From Arthrobacter sp. HY1533 (GTDB taxonomy: Bacteria; Actinomycetota; Actinomycetes; Actinomycetales; Micrococcaceae): a stretch of 64,000 bases of DNA. Location: assembly GCF_027568515.1 (NCBI RefSeq), contig NZ_JANKZF010000029.1:1-64000 (forward strand). Direction: 5' to 3'. Below the pieces are notes generated by a model that had not been told where the DNA came from, searched no databases, and worked only from the letters and a program-made list of their open reading frames with translations. Both the position numbers and the translations under genes were made by a program. Below, piece by piece: positions 22,974 through 31,839 of this stretch (positions are counted from its first letter, which is position 1; each line of letters opens with the position of its first letter).

Positions 22974-23906
22974 ATGGGAGACGCCGGCACCATAGTTTGG
23001 CTTTTTGTTGTCTTGGTCCTGTTGATATTTGTTGTCATTGTCCTGGTGCGGTCGGTGCGGATCATTCCGCAGGCCCGCGCGGGCGTGGTGGAGCGGCTGG
23101 GCAAGTACCAGCGCACGCTCAACCCGGGCCTGACGGTGCTGATTCCGTTCGTGGACAGGCTGCTGCCGCTGCTTGACCTGCGCGAACAAGTTGTCTCGTT
23201 CCCGCCGCAGCCGGTCATCACGGAGGACAACCTGGTGGTCTCGATCGACACCGTGGTGTATTTCCAGGTGACCGACCCGCGGGCCGCCACCTACGAGATC
23301 GCCAACTACATCCAGGCCGTGGAGCAGCTGACCACCACCACCTTGCGCAATGTGGTGGGTGGCCTGAACCTGGAAGAGGCACTGACCTCCCGCGACCAGA
23401 TCAACGGCCAGCTGCGCGGCGTGCTCGATGAGGCCACGGGCCGCTGGGGCATCCGCGTGAGCCGAGTGGAGCTCAAAGCCATTGACCCGCCCCTATCGAT
23501 CCAGGATTCCATGGAGAAGCAGATGCGTGCCGAGCGTGACCGCCGTGCCGCGATCCTGACCGCGGAGGGCACCAAGCAGTCCGCCATCCTGACGGCCGAG
23601 GGTGAACGCCAGTCCTCCATCCTGAAGGCCGAGGGTGACGCCAAGGCGGCCATCCTGCGCGCCGACGGTGAATCCCAGGCCATCCAGAAGGTCTTCGGTG
23701 CCATCCACAAGGGCAACCCGACGCAGAAGCTGCTGGCGTACCAGTACCTGCAGACGTTGCCCAAGATTGCTTCCGGAACGTCCAACAAGCTGTGGATCAT
23801 CCCCAGCGAGGTGGGCGAGGCCCTCAAGGGAATCGGCAATGTGCTGGGCACCAGCACCCCGGACACAGACGACGCCGGTGAGCCCGCCAAGGCTGCCGGG
23901 GAGTAA
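22974..23906 (+). CDS. SPFH/band 7 (stomatin-like) protein
   Basis: Protein of 310 residues. One membrane helix at about 8-27 is followed by the SPFH domain (ARAGVVERLGKYQRTLNPGLTVLIPFVDR). A coiled coil of Ala/Glu repeats (AILTAEG, AILTAEG, SILKAEG, AILRADG) drives oligomerisation. It is a QmcA/stomatin-type scaffold of the inner leaflet. ATG 22974 with AGAGGGG upstream is preferred to the longer frame, which would overlap nfeD in another reading frame. Its partner is the NfeD protein upstream. Confidence 0.9.
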   Translation: MGDAGTIVWLFVVLVLLIFVVIVLVRSVRIIPQARAGVVERLGKYQRTLNPGLTVLIPFVDRLLPLLDLREQVVSFPPQPVITEDNLVVSIDTVVYFQVTDPRAATYEIANYIQAVEQLTTTTLRNVVGGLNLEEALTSRDQINGQLRGVLDEATGRWGIRVSRVELKAIDPPLSIQDSMEKQMRAERDRRAAILTAEGTKQSAILTAEGERQSSILKAEGDAKAAILRADGESQAIQKVFGAIHKGNPTQKLLAYQYLQTLPKIASGTSNKLWIIPSEVGEALKGIGNVLGTSTPDTDDAGEPAKAAGE

Positions 23907-24019
23907 GCTGCGCCACAGCAGCGCAGGCAGGCAGTGATGCACGCGGCCAAGCACGTATAATGGGTGTTTGGCCGCGTGGCATTGTTGCCCGGCCGCTTTT
24001 CAATGCCCACTCCCCCGCA

Positions 24020-24045
24020 GGAACAACTGCGCCAAGTGGAGCGTT
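24020..24045 (+). promoter_or_regulatory. SigH/SigR-type promoter of rbpA
   Basis: GGAACA (24020-24025), then 16 bp, then CGTT (24042-24045) matches the oxidative and heat stress ECF sigma consensus (SigH of mycobacteria, GGAAYA-N16/17-CGTT; SigR of Streptomyces, GGAAT-N18-GTT). It lies 36 bp before the rbpA start. A TATAAT at 23956-23961 upstream could give a second, housekeeping-type promoter. Confidence 0.65.
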
Positions 24046-24080
24046 GAATCAATGGACATTAACAAATTGAGGGAGAAGTC

Positions 24081-24422
24081 ATGAGCGATCGCAGCTTGCG
24101 TGGCATGCGCCTGGGCGCACAAAGCATGGAGACCGAATCCGGTGTGGAGCCGGCTCCCCGGCAGCGCGTGGAGTACCGCTGCGCCGACGGCGAGCAGGTT
24201 TTTGTCATGTTCTCCTCCGAGGCCGAGATCCCTGCCACCTGGACGTCAAAGACCGGCAAGGAAGCCCTGCTGGTCAACGGCGAGGCACCGGACACCTCCA
24301 ACGACAAGCCTGTCCGCACCCACTGGGACATGCTGCTGGAACGCCGCACCCTGCCGGAGCTGGAAACCATCCTGGCGGACCGCCTGACCATCCTGCGCGA
24401 AAAGCGCGGCGAGAAGGTCTAG
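24081..24422 (+). CDS. rbpA: RNA polymerase-binding protein RbpA
   Basis: A 113-residue actinobacteria-specific general transcription factor that binds the beta-prime subunit and group I/II sigma factors and stabilises the open promoter complex; it also affects rifampicin tolerance. The sequence shows the N-terminal tail (RSLRGMRLGAQS), the central zinc-less barrel (VEYRCADGEQVFVMFSSEAEIPATW) and the sigma-interaction domain (HWDMLLERRTLPELETILADRL). A stress-sigma promoter lies just upstream, matching SigR control of rbpA in Streptomyces. AGGGAG (24069-24074) precedes the ATG. Confidence 0.95.
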   Translation: MSDRSLRGMRLGAQSMETESGVEPAPRQRVEYRCADGEQVFVMFSSEAEIPATWTSKTGKEALLVNGEAPDTSNDKPVRTHWDMLLERRTLPELETILADRLTILREKRGEKV

Positions 24423-24444
24423 CCTCCACGGCTCCCAGAACGCA

Positions 24445-24479
24445 AAAGACGCCCCCGAGGATTCCTCGGGGGCGTCTTT
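24445..24479. terminator. Bidirectional terminator between rbpA and ppm gene
   Basis: AAAGACGCCCCCGAGG (24445-24460) and CCTCGGGGGCGTCTTT (24464-24479) form a perfect 16-bp stem with a three-base loop. The A and T runs at the two ends make it functional in both directions, serving two convergent genes. Confidence 0.92.
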
Positions 24480-24493
24480 CGTTGGCAGCCAGG

Positions 24494-25228
24494 CTACTTG
24501 TTGCGGCCGGTCAGCTTGTTCCAGCGGGCAGTCAGGCCCCACTTGGTCACGTTGACCATGGCTTCCTGGACAATGTTGCCGCTCATCTTGGAGGCACCAA
24601 ACTCGCGCTCCACGAAGGTGATGGGAACCTCCACCACCTTCAGGCCCTTCTGGCAGACGCGCCACAGCATGTCCACCTGGAAGCCGTAGCCCACCGATTC
24701 GACGGCGGCGAGGTCCAGGGCCTCAAGGGTGGTGCGGCGGAATGCACGGTAGCCGCCGGTGACGTCGCGGATGGGAATGCCCAGGATCACGCGCGAGTAC
24801 AGGCTGCCGCAGGTGGAGATGAGCTTGCGGTGCAGCGGCCAGTTGACCACCTTGCCGCCTGGAACCCAGCGGGAACCCAAAACCAGGTCCGCGCCCTGGT
24901 CAACGGCATCCAGCAGCAGCGGCAACTGCTCGGGCTGGTGGGAACCGTCGGCATCCATTTCCACAAGAACGTCGTAGCCGGCATCCAGGCCCCAGGCGAA
25001 ACCGGCCAGGTATGCCGCGCCCAGGCCTTCCTTGCCGGCGCGGTGCAGGACATGCACCTGCGGGTCGTTGGCGGCGAACTCGTCGGCCCAGCGGCCGGTG
25101 CCGTCGGGGCTGTTGTCATCGGCGACCAAGACATCCGAATGCGGGACGGCGGCCCTGAGCCGGGCGAGCGTCTTGGGCAGCGACTCAATCTCGTTGTAGG
25201 TCGGGATGATCGTCAGGACACGCAGCAA
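24494..25228 (-). CDS. ppm1: Polyprenol monophosphomannose synthase (GT2)
   Basis: Transfers mannose from GDP-mannose to polyprenyl phosphate, feeding lipoglycan and protein mannosylation. The 244-residue GT2 domain begins [18 protein letters not shown], with [11 protein letters not shown], the metal-binding MDADGSH, and later GSRWVPGG and [12 protein letters not shown]. There is no apolipoprotein N-acyltransferase fusion of the M. tuberculosis Ppm1 kind. TTG 25228 is chosen because GGAAAGG precedes it and the family starts right there; the upstream open frame is not coding. The gap upstream is structured (see 25329-25547). Confidence 0.88.
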   Translation of the reverse strand: MLRVLTIIPTYNEIESLPKTLARLRAAVPHSDVLVADDNSPDGTGRWADEFAANDPQVHVLHRAGKEGLGAAYLAGFAWGLDAGYDVLVEMDADGSHQPEQLPLLLDAVDQGADLVLGSRWVPGGKVVNWPLHRKLISTCGSLYSRVILGIPIRDVTGGYRAFRRTTLEALDLAAVESVGYGFQVDMLWRVCQKGLKVVEVPITFVEREFGASKMSGNIVQEAMVNVTKWGLTARWNKLTGRNK

Positions 25229-25328
25229 TTGGTGCCTTTCCGTGGTCTGGAGTGTGTTCTCAAGTATGCGGCGGCCGGCCAGCGGCGCCAATGAACCAGT
25301 ATATGGGAGGGCACTGCAAAAAAGATAA

Positions 25329-25402
25329 GTCCACGCGCCTTCGGACCAATCGCGGGACATGCGCAAGCATGGCAGGCAACTGTTTTCTAGTGGCGCGTGG
25401 AC
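25329..25402. repeat. Structured intergenic segment bounded by 11-bp inverted repeat
   Basis: GTCCACGCGCC (25329-25339) and GGCGCGTGGAC (25392-25402) are exact complements. Between them, CATGC-GCAA-GCATG (25358-25371) is a hairpin with a GNRA tetraloop. This could be a small RNA, a 5-prime leader structure of the ppm gene (on the minus strand) or a MITE-like remnant. No reading frame is convincing here. Confidence 0.45.
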
Positions 25403-25609
25403 CTATCTCCCAAGTGCCGGCATACGGTTTCCCGCACCGGCTGGGACCCTCGCCTAAGGAGGTCATCCGCTCCCCTAAAACTAATTGCCGCAGCGGGGGG
25501 TGTCAACACGTGGCTGACCTGCAACGATGTGCATCGTTGCAGGTCAGGGGCCCTTTTTGCCTGGTCAATTTGCCCCGGCCAAGATGCGGGCCGTTGCCAA
25601 AAACTGGCC
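25403..25609. other. Intergenic stretch holding a 34-bp perfect dyad
   Basis: CTGACCTGCAACGATG (25514-25529) and CATCGTTGCAGGTCAG (25532-25547) form a perfect 16-bp stem around two bases. It lies 63 bp past the amidohydrolase stop, so it may terminate that leftward transcript, although the T-tract (25554-25558) is on the wrong side for that and would suit a rightward RNA. No gene is seen in the rest of the stretch. Confidence 0.6.
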
Positions 25610-27265
25610 TCAGGCGGCTGTTTCCGGCGTGCTGAAATCCTCGCTGGCGTACAGCTCGCGCCCCCTGTGCACGGTCTGCAGGCAGCGGGGGTCGCTGCCG
25701 GTGTCCAGTGCCGGGAGCAGGGGTGTGCGGGCGCGTGGGTCGGTGGACCAGGATGTGACGCGATCGTCTGCCACCTGCACCATGAGCTGCTCCACATCCC
25801 AGATGGCGAAGCTGGCCGGCGCACCCGGCCCCAGCTGGCCGTGGAAGGGGTTCTCGGACTTCGCCGCGCGCCATCCGGCGCGGGTGTGGCCAATGAAGGC
25901 GGCCCGGGCTGAGATGCGCGAGGAAGGTTCGTGGTGGTTCAGTGCCGCACGCACGCTGGCCCAGGGGTTCAGCGGGGTCACGGGCGCGTCCGAGCCGAAG
26001 AACAGCGGCACGCCCGCCCCGTAGAAGCGGGCCAGCGGGTTCAGGGTGAGTGCGCGTTCGGCTCCCAGGCGCTGGGCATACATGCCGTCTGCCCCGCCCC
26101 ACTGGGCGTCAAAGGCCGGCTGGACCGAGACACCCACGGCATATTTGGCCAGGGCAGCCATGGCCGCCTCGTCAACCATCTCCGCGTGCTCCAGGCGGTG
26201 GCCTGCGGCACGGATCTTCTCAATGCCCACCTGGCGCGCGGCAATTTCCAGGCCTTGGACCGCAACTTCCATGGCGCCGTCGCCGATCACGTGGAAACCG
26301 CCCGTGAGCCCCAGCTCGGAGGTGGCGGCAAAGTGTGCGGCCACCTGGCCGGCGTCGAGGTGGGCCGTGCCGGAGGTGCCCGGCGCGTCGGTGTAGGGGC
26401 TGCGGAGCAGGGCCGAGCGTGAGCCCAGTGAGCCGTCAATGTTGATGTCCCCGGCCAGGCCCAGGACATCGACTCCGGCGGCAGACAGCCCGGCCAGCAC
26501 GGCCCGGGCTTCCCCGGCGCTGGAAACCAGCTGCCCCCAGTAGGGCAGGATTTCAGGCAGCGCCTCGGCCGCATCCACGGCACCGAGCGCTGCCAGGGCG
26601 GCCAGGTCCTCGATGGAACCGACATGCGGGGCGCTCATCTCGGCGAGCCCCACGTAGCCGTTCGCGGCGGCGTGGCGCAGCGCGCGCTGCTGGGCGGCCA
26701 TGCGCCGGGTGGGGTCCAGGTTGCGGGCCGCGTCCCTGGCGGCCGCGTGGGCGGCGCCGCTGAGCAGTCCCGCCCCGTCCCAGCCGGGGAGGGCGGCCAG
26801 GCCGCAGCGGGCGGCCAGGGAGCCCGAGACGATGCCCGAGTGGACATCAACACGGGCCAGGTACACCTCGCGGCCGCCGGCGGCCCGGTCCAGCTCCTCG
26901 GCCGTGGGCAGTGCGGCGTCCGCCCAGCCGGCGTTGTCCCAGCCGTGGCCCAGCAACACCCCGGCCGGTGTGCCGGCCACGGCGGCCGCCACGAGGTCCA
27001 GCACGTCGCGGGCCGAGCGGGCACCGGAGAGGTCCACGGAGTCCAGTGCCAGGCCGGTTTCGGTCACGTGCACATGGGAGTCGACGAAGCCGGGCGCAAC
27101 CAGTGCGCCACCCAGGTTGACCTCACGCATGCGTGAATCCAGCAGCGACGCGGCGGCGTGCTCCGAACCCACCCAGGCCACGACGTCGCCGTCCACCAGC
27201 ATGGCGGTGGCGAAGGGGTCGGCGGCGCTGTACACGGAACCGTTGCGGTACATGGTCAATGACAT
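25610..27265 (-). CDS. YtcJ-type metal-dependent amidohydrolase
   Basis: Protein of 551 residues of the amidohydrolase superfamily (YtcJ/NfdA-like). The metal motif FVDSHVHVTE is followed by a TIM barrel with the later metal histidines in GGFHVIGDGAMEV and AAGHRLEHAEMV, and the catalytic Asp in FFGSDAPVTPLNPW. It probably hydrolyses an N-acyl or amide bond, substrate unknown. ATG 27265 is used, with AGAGGAC somewhat distant. It sits between helY and the ppm gene on the same strand; the link to its neighbours is not obvious. Confidence 0.82.
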   Translation of the reverse strand: MSLTMYRNGSVYSAADPFATAMLVDGDVVAWVGSEHAAASLLDSRMREVNLGGALVAPGFVDSHVHVTETGLALDSVDLSGARSARDVLDLVAAAVAGTPAGVLLGHGWDNAGWADAALPTAEELDRAAGGREVYLARVDVHSGIVSGSLAARCGLAALPGWDGAGLLSGAAHAAARDAARNLDPTRRMAAQQRALRHAAANGYVGLAEMSAPHVGSIEDLAALAALGAVDAAEALPEILPYWGQLVSSAGEARAVLAGLSAAGVDVLGLAGDINIDGSLGSRSALLRSPYTDAPGTSGTAHLDAGQVAAHFAATSELGLTGGFHVIGDGAMEVAVQGLEIAARQVGIEKIRAAGHRLEHAEMVDEAAMAALAKYAVGVSVQPAFDAQWGGADGMYAQRLGAERALTLNPLARFYGAGVPLFFGSDAPVTPLNPWASVRAALNHHEPSSRISARAAFIGHTRAGWRAAKSENPFHGQLGPGAPASFAIWDVEQLMVQVADDRVTSWSTDPRARTPLLPALDTGSDPRCLQTVHRGRELYASEDFSTPETAA

Positions 27266-27365
27266 GGAAAAGCTGTCCTCTCAACAAAAACAAATCAACA
27301 AGGCGTTGGAACTTGGGGCCCGGGGGCTGCAACCACGGGCGGGCCGGAAAAAATCCCGGCGGCGG

Positions 27366-30263
27366 CTAATCCACGACGGTGCCGTAGGCCACCACGCCGC
27401 GGCGCAGCAGCTCAATGGCCTGCCGGCAGGTGCCGGAGAAACCCTGCGGGAGCGACGGGACCTGGGAAAGCTGCCCCAGCAGGTCAATGACCTGCTTGGT
27501 CCAGCGGACAAAGTCACCGGCGGCCAGTTCCGTGCCGTTCAGGGAGTCCTGCAGGCTCCGCCCGCGCGCCCACTTGTACATGGGCCACACCAGGCCCAGC
27601 TCGGGCTCGCCGGTCAGCGGCAGCTTGTGCGACTCCTCGGCGTCCTGCAGGGCCGACCACAGCACCACCACGTCCTCCACGGCCTGTTCCAGGCTGACGC
27701 TGGGCATGCGCGGGCGCATCCCCTCGGCGTCGCGCTTGGACTGGTACACCAGGGCCGTGGTGAAGGCCGCCAGTTCGGCCGCGTCCAGCCCGTCGAAGGA
27801 GCCGTGGCGCAGCACGAGCGCTGTCAGCAGGTCCTTTTCACCGTAGACGCGGCGCAGGCGCTGGCCGTCGTCGCTGGGGCGCAGGTTGCCGCTGGCGTCG
27901 GCCACAACAAATCCGTAGCCGGAGAGCAGGTCGATGACACGGTCAAAGGTGCGTGCAATGGTGTTGGTCCGGGACTGGATGGCCCGCACGATCCCGTCGG
28001 TCTCCTTGCGCAGCTTCCACCAGCGCTCGGACCAGCGGGCGTGGTCCTCGCGTTCGCTGCAGCCGTGGCAGGGGTGTGCGCGCAGGGTGCGGCGCAGCGC
28101 GTCCACCGCCTCGTCGGCGGCCGCGGCTGAACTGTGCCGGTCGAAGGCTGCCGAACGGTTGGGGAGCCGGCCGGAGGTGTCGGCCAGCTTGTCCTGCACG
28201 GCTGCCAGCAGGTTGCGCTTGTCCTTGGGCACCTTGGGGTTGAAGCCCTTGGGCACCCTGACCTGGGCCACGGGTTCCAGCGGCGCTGTGAGCTCGTGCA
28301 TGCTGAGCCGGCGGTATTCGCGGTCCATGCCCAGCACCCCGGGTCGCGGGATGCGGGCGCTGCTGTCCGCCTCAAGCACGACGGCGTACCCCTGGTTGCG
28401 CCCGCCGCCCACCATGACCACGTCCCCGGCACGCAGGCTGGAGAGGGATTCGGCAATGGCGTCCCGGCGCTGCTTGGCCTTGCTGCGGGACGCGCCGGAT
28501 TCGTGGTCGGAGAGTTCCCGGCGCAGTTTCGCGTATTCGCGGAAGTCGCCCATGTGACAGGTCATGGCTTTTTCGTAGCCGGCCAGTGACTCCTCGCGGG
28601 AGCGGACCTGGCGGGCCAAGTCCACCACTGAACGGTCGGCCTGGAACTGCGCAAAGGAGGATTCCAGGATTTCCCGGGTCCGGGTGCGGCCAAACTGGGC
28701 AACGAGGTTCATGCTCATGTTGTAGGTGGGGCGGAAGCTGGAGTTCAGCGGGTAGGTGCGCTTGGAGGCGAGCCCGCCCACGGCCGCGGGGTCGGTGCCC
28801 GGCTGCCACAGGACCACGGCGTGGCCCTCGACGTCGATGCCTCGCCGGCCGGCGCGGCCGGTCAGCTGGGTGTACTCCCCTGCCGTGATGCCCACGTGGG
28901 CCTCGCCGTTGTACTTTTCCAGCTTTTCCAGCACCACTGTGCGGGCAGGCATGTTGATGCCCAGGGCCAGGGTCTCGGTCGCAAAGACTGCCCGGACCAG
29001 GCCGTCGGCAAAGAGGTCCTCGACAACTTCCTTGAAGCTGGGCAGCATGCCGGCGTGGTGGGCGGCCAGGCCGCGCAGCAGGCCGTCGCGCCAGCCCCAA
29101 AAGCCCAGTACGTCGCGGTCGGAGTCGGGCAGCTCGGCGCACGCCTCATCGACGCGGCGGGCGATTTCCTCGCGTTCCTCAGGCGTGGTCAGGGAGAGCC
29201 CCGCGGCCGCGCATTGCTGCACGGCGGCGTCGCACGCGGCCCGGGAAAAGATGAAGGTGATGGCGGGCAGCAGCTCCTGTGCCTCCAGTGCGCGGATGAC
29301 CTGGGGGCGGGAGGCGGCGCGTGCCCAGCCCGCAGGCCCGGCCAGGCTGCTGCTGGAATCGCGGCGTTCACGGCCGCCCTCCTGGTATGGGCTGTTGTGG
29401 GGGCCGCGGCCCCTGCCTCCTCCGCCGCCGCGCCCGCGGTTTCCGCCGCGCCCAATGCTGACGGATTCGGTGCGGGCCAGCTTGAGCAGCTCGGGGTTGA
29501 TCTTTGGCGACTTGCCCGCCTGGCCGGCCGGGCCGCCGTCGTCCGGGGATGCCTCATCGAACGGAACATTGCCGGCGAACAGGTCCACCAGGTCGCGGCG
29601 CACCATGACGTGCTGCCACAACGGCACGGGGCGGTGTTCGGAAACCACCACGGCGGTGTCGCCGCGGACGGTGCCCAGCCAGGCGCCGAATTCCTCGGCG
29701 TTGGACACAGTGGCACTCAGGGAGATGACGGAGACCTCCGTGGGGAGGTGGATGATGACTTCCTCCCAGACGGCGCCACGGAAACGGTCGGCGAGGTAGT
29801 GGACCTCGTCCATGACCACATAGGCCAGTCCGGCAAGGGTGGGGGAATCGGCGTAGAGCATGTTGCGCAGCACCTCCGTGGTCATGACCACCACGGGGGC
29901 TTCGGAGTTGATGCTCGTGTCGCCCGTCAGCAGGCCGACGTTGGCGGCGCCATACTTGGCGGCGAGTTCCTGGAACTTTTGGTTGCTGAGGGCCTTGATG
30001 GGGGTGGTGTAGAAGGCCTTGTGGCCGCGGTGCAGGGCCAGGTGGACGGCAAATTCGCCCACGATGGTCTTGCCGGCGCCGGTGGGGGCCGCAACCAAAA
30101 CACCGCGGCCGGCCTGGACGGCACGGCACGCGGTGTTTTGAAAATCGTCCAGCTCAAAGTCCAGGCCCGCCTTGAATTCCCCGAAATCGGTTCCGTGGTC
30201 CCGGCCCCGTTCCTTGGCTGCCAGGTAGCGTTCGGAGGGACTTGGCATTTCAGAGCTTGGCAT
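27366..30263 (-). CDS. helY: DEAD/DEAH-box RNA helicase HelY (Mtr4/Ski2-like)
   Basis: Protein of 965 residues, probable RNA helicase of the Ski2 group, the start of the conserved helY-tat-paf block in actinobacteria. Motifs are Walker A APTGAGKT near residue 59, DEVH in VVMDEVHYLADRF, SAT in SLSATVSN and QLTGRAGRRGID in the second RecA domain. A Gly/Arg-rich insertion (GRGGGGGRGRG) at about 270-290 may contact RNA. The C-terminal part carries the arch and DSHCT-like region with a CHGCSERE zinc-like pair. ATG 30263 abuts a GGAGG site. It lies 19 bp after tatC. Confidence 0.92.
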   Translation of the reverse strand: MPSSEMPSPSERYLAAKERGRDHGTDFGEFKAGLDFELDDFQNTACRAVQAGRGVLVAAPTGAGKTIVGEFAVHLALHRGHKAFYTTPIKALSNQKFQELAAKYGAANVGLLTGDTSINSEAPVVVMTTEVLRNMLYADSPTLAGLAYVVMDEVHYLADRFRGAVWEEVIIHLPTEVSVISLSATVSNAEEFGAWLGTVRGDTAVVVSEHRPVPLWQHVMVRRDLVDLFAGNVPFDEASPDDGGPAGQAGKSPKINPELLKLARTESVSIGRGGNRGRGGGGGRGRGPHNSPYQEGGRERRDSSSSLAGPAGWARAASRPQVIRALEAQELLPAITFIFSRAACDAAVQQCAAAGLSLTTPEEREEIARRVDEACAELPDSDRDVLGFWGWRDGLLRGLAAHHAGMLPSFKEVVEDLFADGLVRAVFATETLALGINMPARTVVLEKLEKYNGEAHVGITAGEYTQLTGRAGRRGIDVEGHAVVLWQPGTDPAAVGGLASKRTYPLNSSFRPTYNMSMNLVAQFGRTRTREILESSFAQFQADRSVVDLARQVRSREESLAGYEKAMTCHMGDFREYAKLRRELSDHESGASRSKAKQRRDAIAESLSSLRAGDVVMVGGGRNQGYAVVLEADSSARIPRPGVLGMDREYRRLSMHELTAPLEPVAQVRVPKGFNPKVPKDKRNLLAAVQDKLADTSGRLPNRSAAFDRHSSAAAADEAVDALRRTLRAHPCHGCSEREDHARWSERWWKLRKETDGIVRAIQSRTNTIARTFDRVIDLLSGYGFVVADASGNLRPSDDGQRLRRVYGEKDLLTALVLRHGSFDGLDAAELAAFTTALVYQSKRDAEGMRPRMPSVSLEQAVEDVVVLWSALQDAEESHKLPLTGEPELGLVWPMYKWARGRSLQDSLNGTELAAGDFVRWTKQVIDLLGQLSQVPSLPQGFSGTCRQAIELLRRGVVAYGTVVD

Positions 30264-30282
30264 GCCTCCAGCCTACTTCAGG

Positions 30283-31125
30283 TCAGAGTATCTCCAGGTC
30301 CTTGGACGGGGTGGCGACGTCGGCGTTGGCCTCGGACTCCTGGACCTTCTTTGCTTCCTTGCGGTCGCGGCGCTTGTCGTTGAGGATGCAGATGCCAATG
30401 GCGCCGAAGTACAGCACCAGCAGCGGGGCAGCCAGGAAGAACATGCTCATGACATCCGAGCCGGGGGCGGCCATGGCGGAGACGATCGTGACACCGAGAA
30501 TGGTGAAGCGCCACGCCTTCAGGTACGTCTTTCCCCGGACAAGGCCGATGCTGTTGAGAGCAATCAGCAGCACGGGGACCAGGAAGGCCACACCCATGAA
30601 CAGCATCAACTGCAGGGCAAACTGCAGGTAGTCGATGGCCTTCATGAGGTTGGCGCTCTCGGTGTCCGCCGGCGTGAAGGACGTCAGTGCCTTCACAATG
30701 TTGGGCCAGATGGTCCAGCCGGCGAAGATGCCAGCCAGAAACAGCGGCACCGAGGCAAACATGTACGACAGCGTGTAGCGGCGTTCCTTTTTGGTGAGCC
30801 CGGGGGTGATGAACGCCCAGAGCTGGTAGATCCACACCGGTGAGGCGATGATCAGGCCAAGGATCAGCGAGATCTGGATCTTCAGGTCAAAGGACGTTGT
30901 GACACCCTCAAAGTTCAGGGACGCAACAATGTTGCGGTCATGGCTGATGTCACGCAGTGGCTGCGTGATGGCATACATGAGCGGGTCGTACAGGATCCAG
31001 CCAAGGACGACGCCGGGCAGCATGGCCAGGGCACTCTTGAACAGGCGGTTTCGCGCCTCGACCAGGTGTGCCTTCAGCGGCATGCGGCCTTCAGGGTTGG
31101 CCTTGCGGCCCTTGGCGTTGGCCAC
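30283..31125 (-). CDS. tatC: Twin-arginine translocase subunit TatC
   Basis: Six-helix membrane receptor for Tat signal peptides, 280 residues. The conserved start MPLKAHLVEARNRLFKS, the FExxxxSF-like loop (NFEGVTTSFDLKIQIS), PVWIYQLWAFITPGL and the final helices are all present. The GTG at 31125 has GGAAG upstream. It follows tatA after 17 bp in the same operon. The C-terminal tail is charged and cytoplasmic. Confidence 0.95.
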   Translation of the reverse strand: MANAKGRKANPEGRMPLKAHLVEARNRLFKSALAMLPGVVLGWILYDPLMYAITQPLRDISHDRNIVASLNFEGVTTSFDLKIQISLILGLIIASPVWIYQLWAFITPGLTKKERRYTLSYMFASVPLFLAGIFAGWTIWPNIVKALTSFTPADTESANLMKAIDYLQFALQLMLFMGVAFLVPVLLIALNSIGLVRGKTYLKAWRFTILGVTIVSAMAAPGSDVMSMFFLAAPLLVLYFGAIGICILNDKRRDRKEAKKVQESEANADVATPSKDLEIL

Positions 31126-31142
31126 CGGTGCTGCTTCCGTTT

Positions 31143-31436
31143 CTATGACTGTGCGCCGGTACCGGTTCCGGTACCGTCGCCCGAAGCATTGCCCTGAGTC
31201 GGGTTGTTGACGATCTTGCCCTCAAACGGGGCCTCGGGTGCCGGTGACGCGGACGGGGCGGCGGAGGGCTTCTCGTCCTTGCCGTCGTTCTTCATTTCCT
31301 TGACCTCGGACTTGATGATCCGCATGGACTGGCCCAGGCTGCGGGCCATGCCGGGCAGCTTCGGTGCTGCGAAGAGCAAGAGAACAACGATGATGATGAT
31401 GGTGATAGCCCAGGGGCTCTCAAAAAGTCTTCCCAC
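31143..31436 (-). CDS. tatA: Twin-arginine translocase subunit TatA
   Basis: A 97-residue pore-forming Tat subunit with a single N-terminal helix ([19 protein letters not shown]), hinge [16 protein letters not shown], amphipathic helix and an acidic, then Pro/Ala/Gly/Thr-rich tail. The Phe before the hinge is present. It is encoded between tatC and a small membrane protein and is presumably co-transcribed with both. Confidence 0.93.
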   Translation of the reverse strand: MGRLFESPWAITIIIIVVLLLFAAPKLPGMARSLGQSMRIIKSEVKEMKNDGKDEKPSAAPSASPAPEAPFEGKIVNNPTQGNASGDGTGTGTGAQS

Positions 31437-31457
31437 GGTAACGCCTTTCCTTTTGGT

Positions 31458-31829
31458 TCATCCTACGTCTTGTAATGCTTGAATGTCGCGCAAGGATTGG
31501 AGCTGTCCGCGTTCTTTCCTGCGGGCGACGCGCCGTTGGAGGCGGGCGAAACGCCGTTCCTCCTTGGCAGCTAGGTAATCATCCTTCATTTTTTCAGGTG
31601 TTGCAAAAACCGCGCTGCCGGGCACTGTTGTTCGGGGTTCTGTGACGTGCTGCACCTTGGCGCGCTCCAAGGCGGCGTCCCAGTAGGCCGTGCGTTCATC
31701 GCTGACATCGCCGGCCGTGCGCAGCACCGCGGAGGCGCCGCGCCACACCTTCCAGGCCAAAAAGGCCATGAAGAGCAGGGACAGCGCAATGAGCGCCATC
31801 CAGATCAAGATCCACGACCACCAAGGCAT
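31458..31829 (-). CDS. Small single-helix membrane protein of the tat-paf operon
   Basis: Protein of 123 residues. One membrane helix at about 3-28 (WWSWILIWMALIALSLLFMAFLAWKVW) is followed by a highly charged, probably coiled-coil region rich in Glu, Arg and Lys. No known domain is recognised. ATG 31829 is the first Met; the longer open frame runs antisense-like through pafBC in another register. Placement between pafBC and tatA, 10 bp after pafBC, suggests a role in the same operon, but nothing in the sequence says which. Confidence 0.68.
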   Translation of the reverse strand: MPWWSWILIWMALIALSLLFMAFLAWKVWRGASAVLRTAGDVSDERTAYWDAALERAKVQHVTEPRTTVPGSAVFATPEKMKDDYLAAKEERRFARLQRRVARRKERGQLQSLRDIQALQDVG

Positions 31830-31839
31830 GTACGGAAGT

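Noticed and set aside
28821-30383. 520-residue plus-strand frame opposite helY
   Set aside because: Long antisense frames are expected in high-GC genes; helY on the other strand has complete helicase motifs.
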